Shown: positions 11,183-24,156 of the stretch, piece after piece | How positions within the stretch are numbered: position 1 is the first letter of the stretch | Layout: each line of letters opens with the position of its first letter | NCBI RefSeq assembly: GCF_002575655.3 | Contig: NC_053037.3 | Coordinates: 503,820,544-503,884,543 of the forward strand | Length of the DNA: 64,000 bases | Source: Aegilops tauschii subsp. strangulata | Taxonomy: Eukaryota; Streptophyta; Magnoliopsida; Poales; Poaceae | Direction of reading: 5' to 3' | Translations under genes and position numbers: made by a program | The notes under the pieces: generated by a model | What the model saw: only the letters and a program-made list of their open reading frames with translations | Told to the model about the DNA's origin: nothing | The model's database searches: none

Positions 11183-13565
11183 TTGTCCACGAGGTGCGTC
11201 CAGTTTTCGCCGTGACCCTCTCTACTCTTTTGCACATGCAATGCGGGTGAAACGATGATACCATGCCAAGTTCCAACATTTTCAGAGTTCATTTTGTAGT
11301 GATTTTCAATTTCACCGTCATTTAGCTCTCTAAACAAATCGGTAAAAGACTGAAAAACAGCAAATGATGTCAGAACGTGTTGGAAATTGATGACGTCACT
11401 TTGAATGATGCATACTGAACGCAAAAATAGGCTGGAGTTCAAATAAGTTTTAAAAACATTGATATGCCCGTGTAATAGATGAGTTCTCGTCCGAAACCCT
11501 GATACTCCGAAAGAGATTGTCCAGTTTGTACATGAGGTGCGTCCAGTTTTCGCCGTGACCCTCTCTACTCTTTTGCACATGCAATGCGGGTGAAACGATG
11601 ATACCATGGCAAGTTCCAACATTTTCAGAGTTCATTTTGTAGTGATTTTCAATTTCACTGTCATTTAGCTCTCTAAACAAATCGGTAAATGACTGAAAAA
11701 CAGCAAATGATGTCAGAACGTGTTGGAAATTGATGACGTCGCTTTGAATGATGCATACTGAACGCAAAAATAGGCTGGAGTTCAAATAAGTTTTAAAAAC
11801 ATTGAAGTGCCCGTGTAACAGATGAGTTCTCGTCCGAAACCCTGATACTCCGAAAGAGATTGTCCAGTTTGTACACGAGGAGCGTCCAGTTTTCGCCGTG
11901 ACCCATTCTACTCTTTTGCACATGCTATGCGGGTGAAATGATGATACCATGCCAAGTTCCAACATTTTCAGAGTTCATTTTGTAGTGATTTTCAATTTCA
12001 CCGTCATTTAGCTCTCTAAACAAATCGGTAAATGACTGAAAAACAACAAATGATGTCAGAACGTGTTGGAAATTGATGACGTCGCTTTGAATTATGCATA
12101 CTGAACGCAAAAATAGGCTAGAGTTCAAAATAAGTTTAAAAAACATTGAAGTGCCCATGTAACAGATGAGTTCTCGCCCGAAACCCTGATACTCCGAAAG
12201 AGATTATCCAGTTTGTACACGAGGTGCATCCTCTACTCTTTTGCACATGCTATGCGGGTGAAATGGTGATACCATGCCAAGTTCCAACAATTTCATAGTT
12301 CATTTTGTAGTGATTTTCAATTTCACCGTCATTTAGCTCTCTAAACAAATCGGTAAATGACTGAAAAACAGCAAATGATGTCAGAACGTGTTTGAAATTG
12401 ATGATGTCGCTTTGAATGATGCATACTAAACGCAAAAATAGGCTGGAGTTCAAATAAGTTTAAAAAACATTGAAGTGCCCGTGTAACAGATGAGTTCTCG
12501 TCCGAAACCCTGATACTCCGAAAGAGATTGTCCAGTTTGTACACGAGGTGCGTCCAGTTTTCGCCGTGACCCTCTCTACTCTTTTGCACATGCAATGCGG
12601 GTGAAACGATGATACCATGCCAAGTTCCACCATTTTCAGAGTTCATTTTGTAGTGATTTTCAATTTCACCGTCATTTAGCTCTCTAAACAAATCGGTAAA
12701 TGACTGAAAAACAGCAAATGATGTCAGAACGTGTTGGAAATTGATGACGTCGCTTTGAATGATGCATACTGAACGCAAAAATAGGCTGGAGTTCAAATAA
12801 GTTTTAAAAACATTGAAGTGCCCGTGTAACAGATGAGTTCTCGTCCGAAACCCTGATACTCCGAAAGAGATTATCCAGTTTGTACACGAGGTGCATCCAG
12901 TTTTCGCCGTGACCCTATCTACTCTTTTGCACATGCTATGCGGGTGAAATGATGATACCATGCCAAGTTCCAACATTTTCAGAGTTCATTTTGTAGTGAT
13001 TTTCAATTTCACCGTCATTTAGCTCTCTAAACAAATCGGTAAATGACTGAAAAACAGCAAATGTTGTCAGAACGTGTTGGAAATTGATGACGTCGCTTTG
13101 AATGATGCATACTGAACGCAAAAATAGGCTGGAGTTCAAATAAGTTTTAAAAACATTGAAGTGCCCGTGTAACAGATGAGTTCTCGTCCGAAACCCTGAT
13201 ACTCCGAAAGAGATTATCCAGTTTGTACACGAGGTGCATCCAGTTTTCGCCGTGACCCTATCTACTCTTTTGCACATGCTATGCGGGTGAAATGATGATA
13301 CCATGCCAAGTTCCAACATTTTCAGAGTTCATTTTGTAGTGATTTTCAATTTCACCGTCATTTAGCTCTCTAAACAAATCGGTAAATGACTGAAAAACAG
13401 CAAATGTTGTCAGAACGTGTTGGAAATTGATGACGTCGCTTTGAATGATGCATACTGAACGCAAAAATAGGCTGGAGTTCAAATAAGTTTAGAAAACATT
13501 GAAGTGCCCGTGTAACAGATGAGTTCTTGTCCGAAACCCTGATACTCCGAAAGAGATTGTCTAGT
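11183..13565. repeat. 7-monomer higher-order unit, copy 1 (2383 bp)
   Basis: Monomer starts: 11183, 11526, 11869, 12213 (S), 12537, 12880, 13223. Order is B B D S B A A. Shared private markers with the next copy at +2383 include CCATGGCAAG (near 11607), CACTGTCATT, the extra A in TTCAAAATAAG (12126), AACAATTTC (near 12287) and GTTCCACCATT (near 12626). By eye the units differ at only about three places inside 11190-13560: 11796, and near 12194 and 12265. This indicates a very recent tandem duplication. Confidence 0.9.
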
Positions 13566-15948
13566 TTGTACACGAGGTGCGTCCAGTTTTCGCCGTGACC
13601 CTCTCTACTCTTTTGCACATGCAATGCGGGTGAAACGATGATACCATGCCAAGTTCCAACATTTTCAGAGTTCATTTTGTAGTGATTTTCAATTTCACCG
13701 TCATTTAGCTCTCTAAACAAATCGGTAAAAGACTGAAAAACAGCAAATGATGTCAGAACGTGTTGGAAATTGATGACGTCACTTTGAATGATGCATACTG
13801 AACGCAAAAATAGGCTGGAGTTCAAATAAGTTTTAAAAACATTGATATGCCCGTGTAATAGATGAGTTCTCGTCCGAAACCCTGATACTCCGAAAGAGAT
13901 TGTCCAGTTTGTACATGAGGTGCGTCCAGTTTTCGCCGTGACCCTCTCTACTCTTTTGCACATGCAATGCGGGTGAAACGATGATACCATGGCAAGTTCC
14001 AACATTTTCAGAGTTCATTTTGTAGTGATTTTCAATTTCACTGTCATTTAGCTCTCTAAACAAATCGGTAAATGACTGAAAAACAGCAAATGATGTCAGA
14101 ACGTGTTGGAAATTGATGACGTCGCTTTGAATGATGCATACTGAACGCAAAAATAGGCTGGAGTTCAAATAAGTTTTATAAACATTGAAGTGCCCGTGTA
14201 ACAGATGAGTTCTCGTCCGAAACCCTGATACTCCGAAAGAGATTGTCCAGTTTGTACACGAGGAGCGTCCAGTTTTCGCCGTGACCCATTCTACTCTTTT
14301 GCACATGCTATGCGGGTGAAATGATGATACCATGCCAAGTTCCAACATTTTCAGAGTTCATTTTGTAGTGATTTTCAATTTCACCGTCATTTAGCTCTCT
14401 AAACAAATCGGTAAATGACTGAAAAACAACAAATGATGTCAGAACGTGTTGGAAATTGATGACGTCGCTTTGAATTATGCATACTGAACGCAAAAATAGG
14501 CTAGAGTTCAAAATAAGTTTAAAAAACATTGAAGTGCCCATGTAACAGATGAGTTCTCGCCCGAAACCCTGATACTACGAAAGAGATTATCCAGTTTGTA
14601 CACGAGGTGCATCCTCTACTCTTTTGCACATGCTATGCGGGTGAAATGATGATACCATGCCAAGTTCCAACAATTTCATAGTTCATTTTGTAGTGATTTT
14701 CAATTTCACCGTCATTTAGCTCTCTAAACAAATCGGTAAATGACTGAAAAACAGCAAATGATGTCAGAACGTGTTTGAAATTGATGATGTCGCTTTGAAT
14801 GATGCATACTAAACGCAAAAATAGGCTGGAGTTCAAATAAGTTTAAAAAACATTGAAGTGCCCGTGTAACAGATGAGTTCTCGTCCGAAACCCTGATACT
14901 CCGAAAGAGATTGTCCAGTTTGTACACGAGGTGCGTCCAGTTTTCGCCGTGACCCTCTCTACTCTTTTGCACATGCAATGCGGGTGAAACGATGATACCA
15001 TGCCAAGTTCCACCATTTTCAGAGTTCATTTTGTAGTGATTTTCAATTTCACCGTCATTTAGCTCTCTAAACAAATCGGTAAATGACTGAAAAACAGCAA
15101 ATGATGTCAGAACGTGTTGGAAATTGATGACGTCGCTTTGAATGATGCATACTGAACGCAAAAATAGGCTGGAGTTCAAATAAGTTTTAAAAACATTGAA
15201 GTGCCCGTGTAACAGATGAGTTCTCGTCCGAAACCCTGATACTCCGAAAGAGATTATCCAGTTTGTACACGAGGTGCATCCAGTTTTCGCCGTGACCCTA
15301 TCTACTCTTTTGCACATGCTATGCGGGTGAAATGATGATACCATGCCAAGTTCCAACATTTTCAGAGTTCATTTTGTAGTGATTTTCAATTTCACCGTCA
15401 TTTAGCTCTCTAAACAAATCGGTAAATGACTGAAAAACAGCAAATGTTGTCAGAACGTGTTGGAAATTGATGACGTCGCTTTGAATGATGCATACTGAAC
15501 GCAAAAATAGGCTGGAGTTCAAATAAGTTTTAAAAACATTGAAGTGCCCGTGTAACAGATGAGTTCTCGTCCGAAACCCTGATACTCCGAAAGAGATTAT
15601 CCAGTTTGTACACGAGGTGCATCCAGTTTTCGCCGTGACCCTATCTACTCTTTTGCACATGCTATGCGGGTGAAATGATGATACCATGCCAAGTTCCAAC
15701 ATTTTCAGAGTTCATTTTGTAGTGATTTTCAATTTCACCGTCATTTAGCTCTCTAAACAAATCGGTAAATGACTGAAAAACAGCAAATGTTGTCAGAACG
15801 TGTTGGAAATTGATGACGTCGCTTTGAATGATGCATACTGAACGCAAAAATAGGCTGGAGTTCAAATAAGTTTAGAAAACATTGAAGTGCCCGTGTAACA
15901 GATGAGTTCTTGTCCGAAACCCTGATACTCCGAAAGAGATTGTCTAGT
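13566..15948. repeat. 7-monomer higher-order unit, copy 2 (2383 bp)
   Basis: Monomer starts: 13566, 13909, 14252, 14596 (S), 14920, 15263, 15606. Order is b B D S B A A. It repeats the preceding unit at an offset of exactly 2383 bp, and the match runs on to about 16111 in the following monomer. The monomer at 13566 is the first in the window with GATTGTCTAG just before its start, the mark of the b subfamily that dominates further right. Unique changes include T at 14179 (TTTTATAAAC) and ACTACGA near 14577. Confidence 0.9.
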
Positions 15949-17320
15949 TTGTACACGAGGTGCGTCCAGTTTTCGCCGTGACCCTCTCTACTCTTTTGCA
16001 CATGCAATGCGGGTGAAACGATGATACCATGCCAAGTTCCAACATTTTCAGAGTTCATTTTGTAGTGATTTTCAATTTCACCGTCATTTAGCTCTCTAAA
16101 CAAATCGGTAAATGACTGAAAAACAGCAAATGTTGTCAGAACGTGTTGGAAATTGATGACGTCGCTTTGAATGATGCATACTGAACGCAAAAATAGGCTG
16201 GAGTTCAAATAAGTTTAGAAAACATTGAAGTGCCCGTGTAACAGATGAGTTCTTGTCCGAAACCCTGATACCCCGAAAGAGATTGTCTAGTTTGTACACG
16301 AGGTGCGTCCAGTTTTCGCCGTGACCCTCTCTACTCTTTTGCACATGCAATGCGGGTGAAACGATGATACCATGCCAAGTTCCAACATTTTCAGAGTTCA
16401 TTTTGTAGTGATTTTCAATTTCACCGTCATTTAGCTCTCTAAACAAATCGGTAAAAGACTGAAAAACAGCTAATGATGTCAGAACGTGTTGGAAATTGAT
16501 GACGTCGCTTTGAATGATGCATACTGAACGCAAAAATAAGCTGGAGTTCAAATAAGTTTTAAAAACATTGAAGTGCCCGTGTAACAGATGAGTTCTCGTT
16601 CGAAACCCTGATACTCCGAAAGAGATTGTCCAGTTTGTACACGAGGAACGTCCAGTTCTCGCCGTGACCCATTCTACTCTTTTGCACATGCTATGCGGGT
16701 GAAACGATGATACCATGCCAAGTTCCAACATTTTCAGAGTTCATTTTGTAGTGATTTTCAATTTCACCGTCATTTAGCTCTCTAAACAAATCGGTAAATG
16801 ACTGAAAAACAGCAAATGATGTCAGAACGTGTTGGAAATTGATGACGTCGCTTTGAATGATGCATACTGAACGCAAAAATAGGCTGGAGTTTAAATAAGT
16901 TTAAAAAACATTGAAGTGCCGGTGTAACAGATGAGTTCTCGTCCGAAACCCTGATACTCCGAAAGAGATTGTCCAGTTTGTACACGAGGTGCGTCCAGTT
17001 TTCGCCGTGACCCTCTCTACTCTTTTGCACATGCAATGCGGGTGAAACGATGATACCATGCCAAGTTCCACCATTTTCAGAGTTCATTTTGTAGTGATTT
17101 TCAATTTCACCGTCATTTAGCTCTCTAAACAAATCGGTAAATGACTGAAAAACAGCAAATGATGTCAGAACGTGTTGGAAATAGATGACGTCGCTTTGAA
17201 TGATGCATACTGAACGCAAAAATAGGCTGGAGTTCAAATAAGTTTTAAAAACATTGAAGTGCCCGTGTAACAGATGAGTTCTCGTCCGAAACCCTGATAC
17301 TCCGAAAGAGATTATCCAGT
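15949..17320. repeat. Transition segment between 7-mer and tetramer organisation
   Basis: Monomer starts: 15949, 16292, 16635, 16978; order b b D B. The two b copies are near duplicates sharing TTTAGAAAACATT. The monomer at 16635 has the first GAACGTCCAG form of D and a private CAGTTCTCGCC. The monomer at 16978 carries the TTCCACCATT marker also present at 12.6 and 15.0 kb, so it derives from the 7-mer side. Confidence 0.75.
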
Positions 17321-19719
17321 TTGTACACGAGGTGCATCCAGTTTTCGCCGTGACCCTATCTACTCTTTTGCACATGCTATGCGGGTGAAATGATGATACC
17401 ATGCCTAGTTCCAACATTTTCAGAGTTCATTTTGTAGTGATTTTCAATTTCACCGTCATTTAGCTCTCTAAACAAATCGGTAAATGACTGAAAAACAGCA
17501 AATGTTGTCAGAACGTGTTGGAAATTGATGACGTCGCTTTGAATGATGCATACTGAACGCAAAAATAGGCTGGAGTTCAAATAAGTTTAGAAAACATTGA
17601 AGTGCCCGTGTAACAGATGAGTTCTTGTCCGAAACCCTGATACTCCGAAAGAGATTGTCTAGTTTGTACACGAGGTGCGTCCAGTTTTCGCCGTGACCCT
17701 CTCTACTCTTTTGCACATGCAATGCGGGTGAAACGATGATACCATGCCAAGTTCCAACATTTTCAGAGTTCATTTTGTAGTGATTTTCAATTTCACCGTC
17801 ATTTAGCTCTCTAAACAAATCGGTAAAAGACTGAAAAACAGCAAATGATGTCAGAACGTGTTGGAAATTGATGACGTCACTTTGAATGATGCATACTGAA
17901 CGCAAAAATAGGCTGGAGTTCAAATAAGTTGAAAAACATTGAAGTGCCCGTGTAATAGATGAGTTCTCGTCTGAAACCCTGATACCCCGAAACAGATTGT
18001 CCAGTTTGTACACGAGGAGCGTCTAGTTTTCGCCGTGACCCTCTCTACTCTTTTGCACATGCTATGCGGGTGAAATGATGATACCATGCCAAGTTCCAAC
18101 ATTTTCAGAGTTCATTTTGTAGTGATTTTCAATTTCACCGTCATTTAGCTCTTTAAACAAATCGGTAAATGACTGAAAAACAGCTAATGATGTCAGAACG
18201 TGTTGGAAATTGATGACGTCGCTTTGAATGATGCATACTGAACGCAAAAATAAGCTGGAGTTCAAATAAGTGTTAAAAACATTGAAGTGCCCGTGTAACA
18301 GATGAGTTCTCGTCCGAAACCCTGATACTCCGAAAGAGATTGTCCAGTTTGTACACGAGGAACGTCCAGTTTTCGCCGTGACCCATTCTACTCTTTTGCA
18401 CATGCTATGCGGGTGAAACGATGATACCATGCCAAGTTCCAACATTTTCAGAGTTCATTTTGTAGTGATTTTCAATTTCACCGTCATTTAGCTCTCTAAA
18501 CAAATCGGTAAATGACTGAAAAACAGCAAATGATGTCAGAACGTGTTGGAAATTGATGACGTCGCTTTGAATGATGCATACTGAACGCAAAAATAGGCTG
18601 GGGTTCAAATAAGTTTAAAAACATTGAAGTGCCCGTGTAATAGATGAGTTCTCGTCTGAAACCCTGATAACCCGAAACAGATTGTCCAGTTTGTACACGA
18701 GGAGCGTCTAGTTTTCGCCGTGACCCTCTCTACTCTTTTGCACATGCTATGCGGGTGAAATGATGATACCATGCCAAGTTCCAACATTTTCAGAGTTCAT
18801 TTTGTAGTGATTTTCAATTTCACCGTCATTTAGCTCTTTAAACAAATCGGTAAATGACTGAAAAACAGCTAATGATGTCAGAACGTGTTGGAAATTGATG
18901 ACGTCGCTTTGAATGATGCATACTGAACGCAAAAATAAGCTGGAGTTCAAATAAGTTTTAAAAACATTGAAGTGCCCGTGTAACAGATGAGTTCTCGTCC
19001 GAAACCCTGATACTCCGAAAGAGATTGTCCAGTTTGTACACGAGGAACGTCCAGTTTTCGCCGTGACCCATTCTACTCTTTTGCACATGCTATGCGGGTG
19101 AAACGATGATACCATGCCAAGTTCCACCATTTTCAGAGTTCATTTTGTAGTGATTTTCAATTTCACCGTCATTTAGCTCTCTAAACAAATCGGTAAATGA
19201 CTGAAAAACAGCAAATGATGTCAGAACGTGTTGGAAATTGATGACGTCGCTTTGAATGATGCATACTGAACGCAAAAATAGGCTGGAGTTCAAATAAGTT
19301 TTAAAAACATTGAAGTGCCCGTGTAACAGATGAGTTCTCGTCCGAAACCCTGATACTCCGAAAGAGATTATCCAGTTTGTACACGAGGTGCATCCAGTTT
19401 TCGCCGTGACCCTATCTACTCTTTTGCACATGCTATGCGGGTGAAACGATGATACCATGCCAAGTTCCAACATTTTCAGAGTTCATGTTGTAGTGATTTT
19501 CAATTTCACCGTCATTTAGCTCTCTAAACAAATCGGTAAATGACTGAAAAACAGCAAATGATGTCAGAACGTGTTGGAAATTGATGACGTCGCTTTGAAT
19601 GATGCATACTGAACGCAAAAATAGGCTGGAGTTCAAATAAGTTTAAAAAACATTGAAGTGCCCGTGTAACAGATGAGTTCTCGTCTGAAACCCTGATACT
19701 CCGAAAGAGATTGTCCAGT
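17321..19719. repeat. First A-b-C-D tetramer plus C-D-A partial unit
   Basis: Monomer starts: 17321, 17664, 18006, 18349, 18691, 19034, 19377; order A b C D C D A. This is the first appearance of subfamily C (GAGCGTCTAG at about 18015). It is always preceded by a monomer end reading AATAGATGAG, TCTGAAACC and a C-for-T in the next word, so the diagnostic block spans the arbitrary monomer boundary. The second C-D pair repeats the first at about +685 and reappears at 22.1 kb (offset 3409). Confidence 0.85.
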
Positions 19720-22700
19720 TTGTACATGAGGTGCATCTTCTACTCTTTTGCACATGCTATGCGGGTGAAATGATGATACCATGCCAAGTTCCAACATTTT
19801 CAGAGTTCATTTTGTAGTGATTTTCAATTTCACCGTCATTTAGCTCTCTAAACAAATCGGTAAATGACTAAAAAACAGCAAATGATGTCAGAACGTGTTG
19901 GAAATTGATGATGTCGCTTTGAATGATGCATACAAAACGCAAAAATAGGCTGGAGTTCAAATAAGTTTTAAAAACATTGAAGTGCCCGTGTAACAGATGA
20001 GTTCTCGTCCGAAACCCTGATACTCCGAAAGAGATTGTCCAGTTTGTACACGAGGTGCGTCCAGTTTTCGCCGTGACCCTCTCTACTCTTTTGCACATGC
20101 AATGCGGGTGAAACGATGATACCATGCCAAGTTCCAACATTTTCAGAGTTCATTTTGTAGTGATTTTCAATTTCACCGTCATTTAGCTCTCTAAAAAAAT
20201 CGGTAAATGACTGAAAAACAGCAAATGATGTCAGAACGTGTTGGAAATTGATGACGTCGCTTTGAATGATGCATACTGAACGCAAAAATAGGCTGGAGTT
20301 CAAATAAGTTTTAAAAACATTGAAGTGCCCGTGTAACAGATGAGTTTTCGTCCGAAACCCTGATACTCCGAAAGAGATTATCCAGTTTGTACACGAGGTG
20401 CATCCAGTTTTCGCCGTGACCCTATCTACTCTTTTGCACATGCTATGCGGGTGAAATGATGATACGATGCCAAGTTCCAACATTTTCAGAGTTCATTTTG
20501 TAGTGATTTTCAATTTCACCGTCATTTAGCTCTCTAAACAAATCGGTAAATGACTGAAAAACAGCAAATGTTGTCAGAACGTGTTGGAAATTGATGACGT
20601 CGCTTTGAATGATGCATACTGAACGCAAAAATAGGCTGGAGTTCAAATAAGTTTAGAAAACATTGAAGTGCCCGTGTAACAGATGAGTTCTTGTCCGAAA
20701 CCCTGATACTCCGAAAGAGATTGTCTAGTTTGTACACGAGGTGCGTCCAGTTTTCGCCGTGACCCTCTCTACTCTTTTGCACATGCAATGCGGGTGAAAC
20801 GATGATACCATGCCAAGTTCCAACATTTTCAGAGTTCATTTTGTAGTGATTTTCAATTTCACCGTCATTTAGCTCTCTAAACAAATCGGTAAAAGACTGA
20901 AAAACAGCAAATGATGTCAGAACGTGTTGGAAATTGATGACGTCACTTTGAATGATGCATACTGAACGCAAAAATAGGCTGGAGTTCAAATAAGTTTAAA
21001 AACATTGAAGTGCCCGTGTAATAGATGAGTTCTCGTCTGAAACCCTGATACCCCGAAACAGATTGTCCAGTTTGTACACGAGGAGCGTCTAGTTTTCGCC
21101 GTGACCCTCTCTACTCTTTTGCACATGCTATGCGGGTGAAATGATGATACCATGCCAAGTTCCAACATTTTCAGAGTTCATTTTGTAGTGATTTTCAATT
21201 TCACCGTCATTTAGCTCTTTAAACAAATCGGTAAATGACTGAAAAACAGCTAATGATGTCAGAACGTGTTGGAAATTGATGACGTCTCTTTGAATGATGC
21301 ATACTGAACGCAAAAATAAGCTGGAGTTCAAATAAGTTTTAAAAACATTGAAGTGCCCGTGTAACAGATGAGTTCTCGTCCGAAACCCTGATACTCCGAA
21401 AGAGATTGTCCAGTTTGTACACGAGGAACGTCCAGTTTTCGCCGTGACCCATTCTACTCTTTTGCACATGCTATGCGGGTGAAACGATGATACCATGCCA
21501 AGTTCCACCATTTTCAGAGTTCATTTTGTAGTGATTTTCAATTTCACCGTCATTTAGCTCTCTAAACAAATCGGTAAATGACTGAAAAACAGCAAATGAT
21601 GTCAGAACGTGTTGGAAATTGATGACGTCGCTTTGAATGATGCATACTGAACGCAAAAATAGGCTGGAGTTCAAATAAGTTTTAAAAACATTGAAGTGCC
21701 CGTGTAACAGATGAGTTCTCGTCCGAAACCCTGATACTCCGAAAGAGATTATCCAGTTTGTACACGAGGTGCATCCAGTTTTCGCCGTGACCCTATCTAC
21801 TCTTTTGCACATGCTATGCGGGTGAAATGATGATACCATGCCAAGTTCCAACATTTTCAGAGTTCATTTTGTAGTGATTTTCAATTTCACCGTCATTTAG
21901 CTCTCTAAACAAATCGGTAAATGACTGAAAAACAGCAAATGATGTCAGAACGTGTTGGAAATTGATGACGTCGCTTTGAATGATGCATACTGAACGCAAA
22001 AATAGGCTGGAGTTCAAATAAGTTTAAAAACATTGAAGTGCCCGTGTAATAGATGAGTTCTCGTCTGAAACCCTGATAACCCGAAACAGATTGTCCAGTT
22101 TGTACACGAGGAGCGTCTAGTTTTCGCCGTGACCCTCTCTACTCTTTTGCACATGCTATGCGGGTGAAATGATGATACCATGCCAAGTTCCAACATTTTC
22201 AGAGTTCATTTTGTAGTGATTTTCAATTTCACCGTCATTTAGCTCTTTAAACAAATCGGTAAATGACTGAAAAACAGCTAATGATGTCAGAACGTGTTGG
22301 AAATTGATGACGTCTCTTTGAATGATGCATACTGAACGCAAAAATAAGCTGGAGTTCAAATAAGTTTTAAAAACATTGAAGTGCCCGTGTAACAGATGAG
22401 TTCTCGTCCGAAACCCTGATACTCCGAAAGAGATTGTCCAGTTTGTACACGAGGAACGTCCAGTTTTCGCCGTGACCCATTCTACTCTTTTGCACATGCT
22501 ATGCGGGTGAAACGATGATACCATGCCAAGTTCCACCATTTTCAGAGTTCATTTTGTAGTGATTTTCAATTTCACCGTCATTTAGCTCTCTAAACAAATC
22601 GGTAAATGACTGAAAAACAGCAAATGATGTCAGAACGTGTTGGAAATTGATGACGTCGCTTTGAATGATGCATACTGAACGCAAAAATAGGCTGGAGTTC

Positions 22701-24156
22701 AAATAAGTTTTAAAAACATTGAAGTGCCCGTGTAACAGATGAGTTCTCGTCCGAAACCCTGATACTCCGAAAGAGATTATCCAGTTTGTACACGAGGTGC
22801 ATCCAGTTTTCGCCGTGACCCTATCTACTCTTTTGCACATGCTATGCGGGTGAAATGATGATACCATGCCAAGTTCCAACATTTTCAGAGTTCATTTTGT
22901 AGTGATTTTCAATTTCACCGTCATTTAGCTCTCTAAACAAATCGGTAAATGACTGAAAAACAGCAAATGTTGTCAGAACGTGTTGGAAATTGATGACGTC
23001 ACTTTGAATGATGCATACTGAACGCAAAAATAGGCTGGAGTTCAAATAAGTTTAGAAAACATTGAAGTGCCCGTGTAACAGATGAGTTCTTGTCCGAAAC
23101 CCTGATACTCCGAAAGAGATTGTCTAGTTTGTACACGAGGTGCGTCCAGTTTTCGCCGTGACCCTCTCTACTCTTTTGCACATGCAATGCGGGTGAAACG
23201 ATGATACCATGCCAAGTTCCAACATTTTCAGAGTTCATTTTGTAGTGATTTTCAATTTCACCGTCATTTAGCTCTCTAAACAAATCGGTAAAAGACTGAA
23301 AAACAGCAAATGATGTCAGAACGTGTTGGAAATTGATGACGTCACTTTGAATGATGCATACTGAACGCAAAAATAGGCTGGAGTTCAAATAAGTTTAAAA
23401 ACATTGAAGTGCCCGTGTAATAGATGAGTTCTCGTCTGAAACCCTGATACCCCGAAACAGATTGTCCAGTTTGTACACGAGGAGCGTCTAGTTTTCGCCG
23501 TGACCCTCTCTACTCTTTTGCACATGCTATGCGGGTGAAATGATGATACCATGCCAAGTTCCAACATTTTCAGAGTTCATTTTGTAGTGATTTTCAATTT
23601 CACCGTCATTTAGCTCTTTAAACAAATCGGTAAATGACTGAAAAACAGCTAATGATGTCAGAACGTGTTGGAAATTGATGACGTCGCTTTCAATGATGCA
23701 TACTGAACGCAAAAATAAGCTGGAGTTCAAATAAGTTTTAAAAACATTGAAGTGCCCGTGTAACAGATGAGTTCTCGTCCGAAACCCTGATACTCCGAAA
23801 GAGATTGTCCAGTTTGTACACGAGGAACGTCCAGTTTTCGCCGTGACCCATTCTACTCTTTTGCACATGCTATGCGGGTGAAACGATGATACCATGCCAA
23901 GTTCCAACATTTTCAGAGTTCATTTTGTAGTGATTTTCAATTTCACCGTCATTTAGCTCTCTAAACAAATCGGTAAATGACTGAAAAACAGCAAATGATG
24001 TCAGAACGTGTTGGAAATTGATGACGTCGCTTTGAATGATGCATACTGAACGCAAAAATAGGCTGGAGTTCAAATAAGTTTAAAAAACATTGAAGTGCCC
24101 GTGTAACAGATGAGTTCTCGTCTGAAACCCTGATACTCCGAAAGAGATTGTCCAGT
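19720..24156. repeat. 13-monomer block (4437 bp): S B A b C D A C D A b C D
   Basis: Monomer starts: 19720 (S), 20044, 20387, 20730, 21072, 21415, 21758, 22100, 22443, 22786, 23129, 23471, 23814. It contains two complete A-b-C-D tetramers (20387-21757 and 22786-24156), with a shortened A-C-D trimer (1028 bp) between them. The opening S-B-A triplet recurs at 24157 at an offset of exactly 4437 bp, sharing GACTAAAAAACAGC, CATACAAAACGC and CTAAAAAAATCGG. D monomers here use GAACGTCCAG and share TTCCACCATT (21415, 22443) with 19034. The C-D-A and C-D-A-b stretches repeat at 1028 bp. Confidence 0.87.
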
